Assembly (NCBI GenBank): GCA_017395685.1
Contig: JAFQOD010000044.1
Span: 1 to 64,000 of the forward strand
Length of the DNA stretch: 64,000 nucleotides
Direction of reading: 5' to 3'
DNA from: Clostridia bacterium
GTDB taxonomy: Bacteria > Bacillota > Clostridia > Christensenellales > Aristaeellaceae
The notes below the pieces were generated by a model. It did not search any database, was not told where the DNA came from, and saw only the letters and a list, made by a program, of their open reading frames with translations. Shown one piece after another: positions 56,788 to 64,000 of this stretch. The translations under genes were made by a program, and so were the position numbers. Each line of letters opens with the position of its first letter. The stretch's first letter is position 1.

Positions 56788-57717
56788 TCATTCCAGCGCA
56801 TCCAGCACGCAATCGATATTTTCATCGGAATATTCCATTTCCCCGGAATAGAGCCGGCAGAATTCCACCAGCCGGGAAAAATCCATTTCTCCCTGTGCGG
56901 CATGCCGGGCGCACAGCGCCCCGATCAATTGCAGCATCAGCAGGCAATAGCGGATGCGGCCCTCCTCCCTTCCGTCCCAGAGGGCGCCGGGCAAATGCCG
57001 GTAAAAAAGATAGCTCAGCAATTGCTCCAGGGGAATTTCCAGCCATTCCGGCAGGGCCGCCCCCTGCCAGTCCCGGGGATGCCGCTGCAGATCGGAAAGC
57101 AGATCGGGCCATGCATCCTCCATATGCTCCAGCCCCATCAGCAGGGGCAGATAATCCCAAAGATGATCCTGCTCCTCTTCCGGGATGATCCGATTCACCC
57201 TTTGGAAAAGGGGCAGATCCCGCCGCTGGATGAGGGCAATCATCTCCCCCCGCCAGCAAAGAAAATCCCTTTCCTCCTCTGTCAGATCCTCCTTTGTTTC
57301 TTCCCCTTCAAAAAGATGCCAGGCAGCGGGTGCCTGCCGGGAAAGCAGCATCCTCCCCGCCCCTTCGCAGCACAGCCCCAGCCCCATTTCCACCCGGCCG
57401 GAATAGAAATTGCGGTACCGGGGATGATCGGCGCAGATCTGGCACAGCAGTCCTTCGCCCCCCTCCAGGATCATATCGCACAATCCGTCTTCACGCAGGA
57501 AAGGGCAGCGATCCCCTGCCTGCAGCCGGAAGCAGGGATTTTCCCCATCGGTATCGATGCTTTTCCGGATTCTCTCCCCCAGCGGCCCTTCCAGGGCCTG
57601 ATAAACCTGAAGGGAAGAATCGTCTATATCAATTTCCCATCCCTTGCAGCAGGAATGCCGGCATGCCCCCATCAGACAGGAAAATTGCTCGTATCCATCG
57701 GGCACATAAACATTCAT
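56788..57717 (-). CDS. FliB-type lysine N-methylase homologue
   Basis: 309 residues from the ATG at 57717 (MNVYVPDGYEQFSCLMGACR) with GGAGGG upstream. It carries the FliB family cysteine pattern: Cys14, Cys19, Cys23, Cys24 (CLMGACRHSCCKGWEIDID), then CPFLREDGLCDM, CQICADHPRY and GLCCEGA; these presumably bind an iron-sulfur cluster. FliB methylates flagellin lysines in Salmonella. No flagellar gene is visible in the window, so the substrate here may be another surface protein or a distant flagellin. Length is shorter than enteric FliB (about 400). Monocistronic. Confidence 0.8.
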   Translation of the reverse strand: MNVYVPDGYEQFSCLMGACRHSCCKGWEIDIDDSSLQVYQALEGPLGERIRKSIDTDGENPCFRLQAGDRCPFLREDGLCDMILEGGEGLLCQICADHPRYRNFYSGRVEMGLGLCCEGAGRMLLSRQAPAAWHLFEGEETKEDLTEEERDFLCWRGEMIALIQRRDLPLFQRVNRIIPEEEQDHLWDYLPLLMGLEHMEDAWPDLLSDLQRHPRDWQGAALPEWLEIPLEQLLSYLFYRHLPGALWDGREEGRIRYCLLMLQLIGALCARHAAQGEMDFSRLVEFCRLYSGEMEYSDENIDCVLDALE

Positions 57718-57867
57718 GGGCGCACCCTCCTTTTCTCTATTGTAACATAAAACCAAGGATGCGCAATGCCGGAAATGAAGGGGACGACAGATGCAAATCA
57801 AAAAACCTCCCATGTGAAAGGGAGGCTTTTGGCAGCTTGTTCTAACAGTCAAGCAACAGCTTCAACC

Positions 57868-57980
57868 GTAGGGGCGACCCTTGCGGTCGCCCGCCAGGAA
57901 CGATTGAACATGGATATGAAATCATTGATGAAACAATTTCCATGCATATCATTACGGGCGGCCGCAAGGGCCGCCCCTAC
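57868..57980. repeat. Inverted pair of a 26-bp hairpin element
   Basis: The two arms (57868-57893 and inverted 57955-57980) share the same loop and flanks; the stem is GGGCGACC/GGTCGCCC in one and GGGCGGCC/GGCCGCCC in the other, a compensating pair change. Confidence 0.75.
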
Positions 57981-58057
57981 AGTGTATCATATTTTTTTGA
58001 TCATCCATGTTTGTTGTATTGTCCCATCCGATTGCAACGAATACGGCCAACTCAAGC

Positions 58058-58290
58058 CTCCCTTGTCAAAGGGAGGGGGACCGCGATAGCGGTGGAGGGA
58101 TTGCGTTCCCTGAGATATGGAGGCAGCAATCCCTCCGGCACTTCGTGCCACCTCCCTTTCACAAGGGAGGCATTCATCCCTCCAGCCTTTCAGGCCACCT
58201 CCCTTTCACAAGGGAGGCAACAATCCCTCCGGCCTTTCAGGCCACCTCCCTTTCACAAGGGAGGCTTAAGGCTTCCCCTCAAGGGGAAGG
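58058..58290. repeat. Cluster of CCTCCC-family palindromic repeats
   Basis: One copy in + orientation (58058-58102) followed by three inverted copies (58128-58170, 58178-58217, 58222-58264), each with hairpin CCTCCCTTTCACAAGGGAGG and a CCGGC..GGCC-type hairpin, and a shortened CTTCCCCTCAAGGGGAAG (58271-58290). Single relatives lie at 48995 and near 60795-60815. Confidence 0.85.
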
Positions 58291-58303
58291 CATTCATTTC
58301 ATC

Positions 58304-59947
58304 TTACCGGATCGCCGTCAGATTGGTAAAGCCGGTATTCTCTCTGGAAAGGAAGAAATCGCCGGTGGCCGTCTCTGCGGAATTTTCCAGGCTGCGGGGA
58401 CCGCCAAAGCCCCCGAAGCCGCCGCCGAAGCCGCCAAATCCGCCCGGCATCTGCAGCAGCATGGGATCCGCATCCCCCAGATACGCTTTGATTTCTTCTT
58501 CGGTGAGCAGATCGGTGATGGCAAAGCCGGTGAGCAATTGATTGAGATCCTTGCCCTGCAGCAATTCATCCAGATCCTTGCCCTTGAGAATTTCATTCAG
58601 ATCCAGCTGCTGATAAGCCTGCATCAGGGCGTTTATGTCCATGCCGCCCATGCCCCTTCCGGGATCGCCCATGCCCTGGCCCCCAAATCCCCGGCCGGGA
58701 TCATCGGGCCCGTTCATGCCATTCATTCCGCCCACAGGCATTTCCATGCCCGGCGCATCCGGCGCAGGGAAGGCATTGCGCTGCTGGGCGGTGCCGCCGC
58801 CGTGGGTCATCTGCACGCCGGGGATATAGGAATCAATCCGGGTATACAGGCCGTTTTCACTGATCCCCTCAATTTCGCCCCCCAGATAGACGTGATAGAT
58901 CCCCTCCTTCAATTCAGGGGAGGAAAAGGCGATATACATATAATCATGGGGGAAATCATAGGCAAAAACGGGCTTTCCCCCCTGATCGGTGACCACCACC
59001 AGATCATTGGTGGGCTCATTGAATTCCAGCATCATGAACAGCTGAGCGGATCCTTCCGCCTCAATGGGATCATACATATTGCCCGCGCCCACGATCAGGC
59101 CGCCGTTTACGGTGCTGCCCATATCGGAATCGATGCCGCTGTCCTGGGAGGAGGGATGGGCCAGATTGATGATGGTGCCGCCGTTAAAAATGATAAAACC
59201 GTTGGAATCGATGCCGTCCCCTTCCCCGCCGGCAAGGGGCTTGACGGAAGAAAAGAGATGGCCCCCATTCACGGTGAGGGTGCCCACCTGATCCTCTGAT
59301 ACATTGAGGGGATCATCCCCTGCCTGGATATCAAAGACGCCGCCGTTTACGGTCATATGGCCGTATTTCACCTCAATGCCCTCGTTATCGGCGTCCACGG
59401 TAAGCTTGCCGCTGCCTTCAAAGCCCAGGGAGACCAGAGAATCCACCGCCCCGTCAAATTTCTCATCCGTTTCCAGGATGCGGGCGGTATGGGAGCCGGT
59501 CACCTTGTTTTCGCTGCCCTCCGCCAGATGGATGACCGCCCCGTACTGGCCGGGCACCCGGGGATCATAGGCAGAATGGATCACAATGCCGGGGGCGGTG
59601 CGGCAGGTAATTTCCATGTTATCCAGGATCAGCCGCACATGATCATTTTCATCCGCTTTCACGGCGATCTGGGCGTCATGGGCGCTGCCGGTGATGCGGT
59701 AGGCCCCGTTATCGGTGATGGTGATCACCCGGTTTTCAAGCCCCTGCAGCTGGGGGGCCACATCGGGATGCACCTCCGTCTGATAGGAAAGATACACCCT
59801 GGCATCCCGATTTCCGGTGATGGGGGCGCCGTCCACCAGGATCTGATCATCGGAAAGGGTAATCAGCGTTTCCGGGCTGGGCAGGGAAGCGGCGGATGCG
59901 CAGCCCATCATCAGGGCGCACAGCAGCAGGGAAAGCAATTTCTTCAT
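58304..59947 (-). CDS. Secreted carbohydrate-binding domain lipoprotein (Cthe_2159-like)
   Basis: 547 residues from the ATG at 59947 (MKKLLSLLLCALMMGCASAA). A possible lipobox MMGC (Cys16) suggests a lipoprotein; signal peptidase I cleavage at ASA|A is the alternative. The central 330 residues show the parallel-beta-helix pattern of the Cthe_2159/DUF4353 carbohydrate-binding family: VRLILDNMEITC, GIEVKYGHMTVNGGVFDIQA, DGIDSNGFIIFNGGTIINL, GIDSDMGSTVNGGLIVGAG. Cthe_2159 binds cellulose-like and acidic plant polysaccharides. The C-terminal 170 residues are Met/Gly/Pro-rich with LNEILKGKDLDELLQGKDLN repeats and a glycine tail (GGFGGFGGGFGGFGG). No polysaccharide utilisation genes are adjacent. 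Confidence 0.82.
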   Translation of the reverse strand: MKKLLSLLLCALMMGCASAASLPSPETLITLSDDQILVDGAPITGNRDARVYLSYQTEVHPDVAPQLQGLENRVITITDNGAYRITGSAHDAQIAVKADENDHVRLILDNMEITCRTAPGIVIHSAYDPRVPGQYGAVIHLAEGSENKVTGSHTARILETDEKFDGAVDSLVSLGFEGSGKLTVDADNEGIEVKYGHMTVNGGVFDIQAGDDPLNVSEDQVGTLTVNGGHLFSSVKPLAGGEGDGIDSNGFIIFNGGTIINLAHPSSQDSGIDSDMGSTVNGGLIVGAGNMYDPIEAEGSAQLFMMLEFNEPTNDLVVVTDQGGKPVFAYDFPHDYMYIAFSSPELKEGIYHVYLGGEIEGISENGLYTRIDSYIPGVQMTHGGGTAQQRNAFPAPDAPGMEMPVGGMNGMNGPDDPGRGFGGQGMGDPGRGMGGMDINALMQAYQQLDLNEILKGKDLDELLQGKDLNQLLTGFAITDLLTEEEIKAYLGDADPMLLQMPGGFGGFGGGFGGFGGPRSLENSAETATGDFFLSRENTGFTNLTAIR

Positions 59948-60044
59948 ACAGGCACATCCTCTCTTTGATTGGGGGAGTATGAATATCATTTTAATTGCAA
60001 ATTGTGATGAAACTGTGACCGGATTATGAATTTGCATTTTCCCT

Positions 60045-60073
60045 TTCCCACAGCGGCAGATTTATGATATAAT
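60045..60073 (+). promoter_or_regulatory. Promoter of the membrane XRE gene
   Basis: -35 TTCCCA (weak), 17-bp spacer, -10 TATAAT, about 30 bases upstream of the start codon. Confidence 0.5.
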
Positions 60074-60103
60074 CAATCATCATGAAAAAGGGGGCGGCAG
60101 CAA

Positions 60104-60727
60104 ATGGATCTGAGGGAATACGGCGCCTATCTGCGTTCACAGCGAATCGGCCAGGGAAAGGGCAAGGAAGAGGTGGCCCGGGCCATGCAGATTCCGGTGG
60201 CACTGCTGGAAAGCTGGGAGGATGGGCGGCAGCTTCCCACCCTGGAGCAATTGCAGGTATTATCCGCCGCCCTGGAGCTGCCCTTTGATCAGGTATATCC
60301 CGATTCCGCCCCCAGGCACCGGCAGGGCATGCCCCCCGGCCGCATCGCCCTGATCATTGCCGGGGCCATTTTTGCCCTGGCCATGACCATCTGGTCCGTC
60401 CGATCCACCTATCAGATGACCGGCTCCATGGAAGAAAGGGCCGCCACCCTGATGGAGGAAATGATGGCCGCCTCCATGCGCCAGGAGGAGGCCCAGCTGG
60501 CCCTTTCCCACATCGCAGAAAGCGCCTTTTTTCAGCAGCTGGGGCTGGAAAAGGATCAATTGACCCTTACAAATTTTGATAATCATTATGCCTATACCCA
60601 AGAGGGGCTGACGCTGGAAACGGAAATGGCCTTCTCCGCCGGGGATTATTCCTTCCAGGTGACCTGCCGTCAGATGGACGGGGAATGGCAGGTGACGGAG
60701 GCCTCCGCCACCGTGCCCCTGGAATAA
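60104..60727 (+). CDS. Membrane-anchored XRE-family helix-turn-helix protein
   Basis: 207 residues. The N-terminal helix-turn-helix (EYGAYLRSQRIGQGKGKEEV, PVALLESWEDGRQLPTLEQL) is followed by one transmembrane helix (RIALIIAGAIFALAMTIWSV, about 80-99), then a Glu/Met-rich helix and a small beta-rich extracytoplasmic domain (YAYTQEGLTLETEMAFSAGD). This layout is like RodZ-type or other membrane-tethered XRE proteins, but the C-terminal domain is not the RodZ one as far as I can see. It could sense an external signal or scaffold envelope proteins. Weak ribosome binding site (GGGGGCGG). A terminator lies about 100 bp downstream. Confidence 0.75.
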   Translation: MDLREYGAYLRSQRIGQGKGKEEVARAMQIPVALLESWEDGRQLPTLEQLQVLSAALELPFDQVYPDSAPRHRQGMPPGRIALIIAGAIFALAMTIWSVRSTYQMTGSMEERAATLMEEMMAASMRQEEAQLALSHIAESAFFQQLGLEKDQLTLTNFDNHYAYTQEGLTLETEMAFSAGDYSFQVTCRQMDGEWQVTEASATVPLE

Positions 60728-60828
60728 AACAAATCAGAAAGCCCCTTTGCTGGAAGATTGTTTCCGGGGCCCGCCTCATCCGGCCCTACGGGCCACCTTC
60801 CCCTCAAGGGGAAAGCTTTATACAAGAA

Positions 60829-60863
60829 ACCGCAAGCCCCGGTGGGCTTGCGGTTCTGTTTTT
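60829..60863 (+). terminator. Terminator downstream of the membrane XRE gene
   Basis: ACCGCAAGCCC / GGGCTTGCGGT stem followed by TCTGTTTTT. Confidence 0.8.
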
Positions 60864-60947
60864 CATCTGCGTTTGCTGCAACAGGCGGGCGCTTACCGGT
60901 ATAGCCCCTGATTTACAGCCATATCGCCCTGATTTGCCGGGCTTTTT

Positions 60948-61832
60948 TCAGATACATTCAATCATCCAGGTATTTTCATAGGTTTTTCCGGGGGCCAGAT
61001 GCAGTATATCCGGATGGGTGGCCAGATCCTCAATGATTCCTTTGCGGGAGGCCAGCATGGTCCAGGGCTCTATGCACAAAAAGGGTGATTCGGTGAAGGG
61101 CGGATGCCACAGCCCCAGATAGGGCATATCCGGATAGGTGACGCGAACCGCCCTGTGCCCCTTATCCGATTTCAGGGTGACCTGGCCCAGGGTATTTTTA
61201 AGGGCAATGGCGTCATGATCGAAAAGGCCGTGCTTCAGGGGCAGGATCCTGTCATCCTGCAGGGGATAGGGCCTGGGATCCCCCTCCACATAGCAATCCT
61301 CGGAAAAGGGCATTTCCACGGGATGGCAGGGGGCGGAAAATTCCAGATAATAATCGGTGAAATCCAGGCCCTTTTCCAGCGGCACATGGAAGCCGGGATG
61401 GCCGCCCACGCCGAAATGCATTTCTTTTTCATCCAGGTTTTCCACCCGGTAGCGGATGGTCAGCCGCCGCCCCTGAAGCAGATATCCGATGGAAAAGCGG
61501 AAATGCCAGGGATAGGAGGCATAGGTGTTTTCATCATCCTCCAGGCAGAAAACGGCCTCGTTTTCCGTGATGACCGCCGGGCGGAAGGGGGAATCCTTGG
61601 CAAAGCCGTGGATATCCATGGGATATTCTGCTCCCTCCAGGCGGTATTTCCCCTCCGTCAGCCGGCCCACATAGGGGAAAAGATTGGGGGCCTGCTGGGC
61701 CCAGTGATCCCCGTGCCACAGATATGCGGCGCCGGGGGCATCCGTTTCCCGGATGCTCATCAGCGCTGCGCCGAAGGGACGGATTTCCACCGTCAGCTGA
61801 TCATTGGAAAGGGTAATCCATTTTTCGCTCAC
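60948..61832 (-). CDS. Aldose 1-epimerase family protein
   Basis: 294 residues with a GTG start preceded by a G-rich site. Galactose mutarotase-like fold: LTVEIRPFGAALMSIRETDA, YLWHGDHWAQQAPNLFPYVG, DIHGFAKDSPF, FGVGGHPGFHVPL (His of the active site) and CIEPWTMLASRKG. It belongs to the LacX/YeaD-like branch whose substrate is uncertain. It starts 32 bp downstream of metG on the same strand, so the two are probably co-transcribed. Confidence 0.88.
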   Translation of the reverse strand: MSEKWITLSNDQLTVEIRPFGAALMSIRETDAPGAAYLWHGDHWAQQAPNLFPYVGRLTEGKYRLEGAEYPMDIHGFAKDSPFRPAVITENEAVFCLEDDENTYASYPWHFRFSIGYLLQGRRLTIRYRVENLDEKEMHFGVGGHPGFHVPLEKGLDFTDYYLEFSAPCHPVEMPFSEDCYVEGDPRPYPLQDDRILPLKHGLFDHDAIALKNTLGQVTLKSDKGHRAVRVTYPDMPYLGLWHPPFTESPFLCIEPWTMLASRKGIIEDLATHPDILHLAPGKTYENTWMIECI

Positions 61833-61864
61833 TGTGTTTTCCCCCCTGATTGATCGTAAGGCTA

Positions 61865-63901
61865 TCAGCCGATTTCAGCGCCGGCGGGCATGGAAGGATC
61901 GGCCATGAGCACCTTGAGGGATTCACTGCCATCCTCATTCACCTTCACGGCGGAGAGCAGCATGCCCTGGCTTTCAATGCCCATGATCTTCCGGGGCGCC
62001 AGATTGGCAAGCAGAATCAGATTCTTGCCCACCAGCTCCTCGGGGGTATGGAATTTGGCGATGCCGGAGAGCACAGTGCGGTGCTCAGTGCCGATATCCA
62101 GATCAAATTTCAGCAGTTTATCGCTCTTTTCCACCTTTTCGCAGGCGCAAACCTTGGCCACCCTGAGCTGGATCTTTTCAAAATCGCCGAATGCGATGCA
62201 GCCTTCGGGGATTTCCACTTTCTTTTCCTTCTTTTCCTGCTTCTTTTCGGTCTTCTTTTCCTGCTTGGCCTTTTCCTTTTCTTCCTTCTTTTCTTCCTTG
62301 GGCTGGGGGTTCAGGGCCTCCAGCTCCTTCTTGATATCGATGCGGGGGAAGAGGGCCTCGCCCTTCTGCACCTTGATGCCATGGGGCAGCTGGCCGAAGC
62401 ACTGGAGGGATTGCCAGGTCTTGAGGGCATCATCGGTCAGGCCCAGCTGGGCGAAAATCCGGGCGGGGGTTTCGGGCATGAAGGGGGTGATCAGCACGGC
62501 GGCAAAGCGCACGCATTCCGCCAGCACCAGCATCACATTGGCCAGCCGATCCTTCTTTTCCGGATCCTTGCCCAGCACCCAGGGCTGGGTGACGTCGATA
62601 TACTTATTGCATTCGCCGATCACCTTCCAGATTTCCGCCAAGGCCTGGGAATACTGCAGCTTATCCATCTGGGCCTCCACCAGGCCGGGCAGCTGGGCGC
62701 AATGCTGCATCAGGGGGCCATCCACCGCTTCATCCACCGCATCCTTTTGCCAGGCGGGGATGACGCCGTCAAAATATTTTTCGATCATGGCCACGGTGCG
62801 GGATACCAGATTGCCCAGGTCATTGGCCAGATCGGCGTTCATGCGGGTAAGGAAGGCCTCGTTGGTATAATTGCCGTCGGAGCCAAAGGGCATTTCACGC
62901 AGCAGATAATAGCGCAGGGCGTCGCAGCCGTAGCGGGCCACGATGGGCTGGGGATACTGCACATTGCCCTTGGATTTGCTCATCTTATCATTGCCGAACA
63001 GCAGCCAGCCGTGGGCAAATACCTGCTTGGGCAGGGGCAGCCCCAGGGCATGGAGCATGATGGGCCAGTAGATGGTATGGAAACGGACGATTTCCTTGCC
63101 CACCAGATGCACATTGGCAGGCCAGTATTTCTGCATGAGGGAATCATCATCGCTTCCGTAGCCCATGGCGGTGATGTAATTGGAAAGGGCGTCAATCCAT
63201 ACATACACCACATGCTTGGGATCAAAATCCACCTGCACGCCCCACTTGAAGCTGGTGCGGGAAACGCACAGATCCTGAAGGCCGGGCTTGAGGAAATTAT
63301 TGATCATTTCATTGGCCCGGGAGGCAGGCTGGATGAAATCAGGATGGGATTCGATGTATTCGATCAGCCAATCCTGATATTTGCTCATCTTGAAGAAATA
63401 GCTTTCTTCGGTGACCAGCTGGGTGGGCCGGCCGCAATCGGGGCATACCTTCACCCCATCCTTTTCCACCAGCTGGGAAGCGGTCCAGAAGGATTCGCAG
63501 GGGGTGCAGTACTGGCCTTCGTAGGATGCCTTGTAGATATCCCCCTGATCAAAGAACTGCTTGAAGATTTTCTGAACCACCTTTTCATGGCGTTCATCGG
63601 TGGTGCGGATGAAATCATCGTATTCGATGTTCATCAGCTTCCACAGTTCCTTGGTGTTGGCCACGATCTTATCCACATATTCCTTGGGGGTCACGCCCGC
63701 TTCGGCGGCCTTCAGTTCGATCTTCTGGCCGTGCTCATCGGTGCCGGTGAGGAAATAGGCGTCATAGCCCGTCATTTTCTTGAAGCGGGTCATGGCGTCG
63801 GCGGCCACGGTGGTATAGGTGTGGCCGATGTGCATATTGCCGGAGGGATAGTAGATGGGGGTGGTGATGTAGTAGGTTTTCTTTTCGCACTGGTTGCACA
63901 T
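61865..63901 (-). CDS. metG: Methionyl-tRNA synthetase
   Basis: 678 residues from the ATG at 63901 (MCNQCEKKTYYITTPIYYPS), with GAGGAGG upstream. HIGH motif YPSGNMHIGHTY, KMSKS motif NDKMSKSKGNV, zinc knuckle CTPCESFW ... CPDCG, anticodon-binding helical domain, then a long Lys/Glu linker (about residues 540-575) and a C-terminal tRNA-binding OB domain (FGDFEKIQLRVAKV) as in Bacillus-type enzymes. No T-box could be judged because the upstream region runs out of the window after 99 bp, most of it a palindromic repeat. Confidence 0.97.
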   Translation of the reverse strand: MCNQCEKKTYYITTPIYYPSGNMHIGHTYTTVAADAMTRFKKMTGYDAYFLTGTDEHGQKIELKAAEAGVTPKEYVDKIVANTKELWKLMNIEYDDFIRTTDERHEKVVQKIFKQFFDQGDIYKASYEGQYCTPCESFWTASQLVEKDGVKVCPDCGRPTQLVTEESYFFKMSKYQDWLIEYIESHPDFIQPASRANEMINNFLKPGLQDLCVSRTSFKWGVQVDFDPKHVVYVWIDALSNYITAMGYGSDDDSLMQKYWPANVHLVGKEIVRFHTIYWPIMLHALGLPLPKQVFAHGWLLFGNDKMSKSKGNVQYPQPIVARYGCDALRYYLLREMPFGSDGNYTNEAFLTRMNADLANDLGNLVSRTVAMIEKYFDGVIPAWQKDAVDEAVDGPLMQHCAQLPGLVEAQMDKLQYSQALAEIWKVIGECNKYIDVTQPWVLGKDPEKKDRLANVMLVLAECVRFAAVLITPFMPETPARIFAQLGLTDDALKTWQSLQCFGQLPHGIKVQKGEALFPRIDIKKELEALNPQPKEEKKEEKEKAKQEKKTEKKQEKKEKKVEIPEGCIAFGDFEKIQLRVAKVCACEKVEKSDKLLKFDLDIGTEHRTVLSGIAKFHTPEELVGKNLILLANLAPRKIMGIESQGMLLSAVKVNEDGSESLKVLMADPSMPAGAEIG

Positions 63902-63927
63902 AAGGGGGAACCTCCTCATAAGATTTT

Positions 63928-63966
63928 GCGAGGGAAGGGCTTTTGCGTCAAAAGCCCCTCCCTCGC
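63928..63966. repeat. Palindromic repeat (family A, copy 2) upstream of metG
   Basis: GCGAGGGAAGGGCTTTT / AAAAGCCCCTCCCTCGC with a 5-nt loop, followed by GCTCCC. Same design as the palindrome at 28203-28242, inverted. Confidence 0.7.
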
Positions 63967-64000
63967 GCTCCCTCCGAAAACCGGCAGGGAATGGGGCTGT

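Larger units (their letters stand above)
57718..58303. other. Gene-free region dense in palindromic repeats
   Basis: No gene recognised. It contains CCTCCC-ATGTGAAA-GGGAGG (57806-57825, followed by CTTTT and perhaps a terminator on the + strand), a pair of inverted GTAGGGGCG elements (57868-57893 and 57955-57980) and a cluster of CCTCCC-family repeats (58058-58290). Confidence 0.7.

Noticed and set aside
58058-58290. CRISPR array
   Set aside because: Units are palindromic, in mixed orientation, without unique spacers of constant length, and no cas gene is near.

Overview
The window is a stretch of bacterial chromosome, roughly 58-60% G+C by eye. It suggests an anaerobic, spore-forming member of the Clostridia (Bacillota). 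The evidence is two alpha/beta-type small acid-soluble spore proteins (8.1-8.6 kb), a GerMN-domain protein, a 1167-residue pyruvate:ferredoxin oxidoreductase, the Gram-positive peptidoglycan precursor route through LL-diaminopimelate aminotransferase (dapL) and dapF, strong AGGAGG-type ribosome binding sites, and a KOW-protein gene between map and infA. I cannot name the genus. No prophage, insertion sequence, CRISPR array, tRNA or rRNA gene was recognised.

Layout. 0-1.8 kb: the 3' part of a secreted protein with a peptidoglycan-binding domain and four beta-rich repeats. 2-7.8 kb (minus): a purine salvage and uptake operon of xanthine phosphoribosyltransferase, a BMP-type binding protein, a double ATPase and two permeases. 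8-10.9 kb: two spore proteins, a hairpin-rich non-coding stretch, a small membrane protein, a QueT-like transporter and two coupled small genes. 10.9-16.2 kb (minus): dapL, argS-dapF, and the rpsF-ssb-rpsR operon. 16.3-22.1 kb: a secreted transglutaminase-like protein, divergent from a + strand operon of TVP38-like protein, EamA transporter, DnaD-like protein and DnaC/DnaI-like helicase loader. 22.2-29.3 kb: a lipase-like protein, rpmE, two tandem secreted paralogues, a second copy of the small membrane protein family, then prfA-prmC-DUF1385 on the minus strand with repeats between prfA and prmC.

29.5-46.3 kb (minus): the complete S10-spc-alpha ribosomal protein superoperon with secY, adk, map, infA and rpoA. 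It starts from a near-consensus promoter at 46.25 kb with a long structured leader. A second, perfectly consensus promoter lies in front of rpsM, and two non-coding insertions interrupt the gene order (rpsQ/rplN and rpsM/rpsK).

46.3-64 kb: a GerMN protein, a SanA-like protein between two near-identical terminators, an SPFH/zinc-ribbon protein with a degenerate receiver-like partner, glyQS, pyruvate:ferredoxin oxidoreductase, a FliB-type flagellin lysine methylase homologue without visible flagellar genes, a cluster of small palindromic repeats, a Cthe_2159-like lipoprotein, a membrane-anchored XRE protein, an aldose epimerase and metG.

Most of the window is housekeeping. The less ordinary content is in the intergenic regions, which hold several families of short palindromic repeats and structured leaders, and in small families of unknown function: the paired membrane proteins, the tandem secreted proteins, the two coupled small genes and the pseudo-receiver/SPFH pair. 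No complete new multi-gene system is clear from sequence reading alone.
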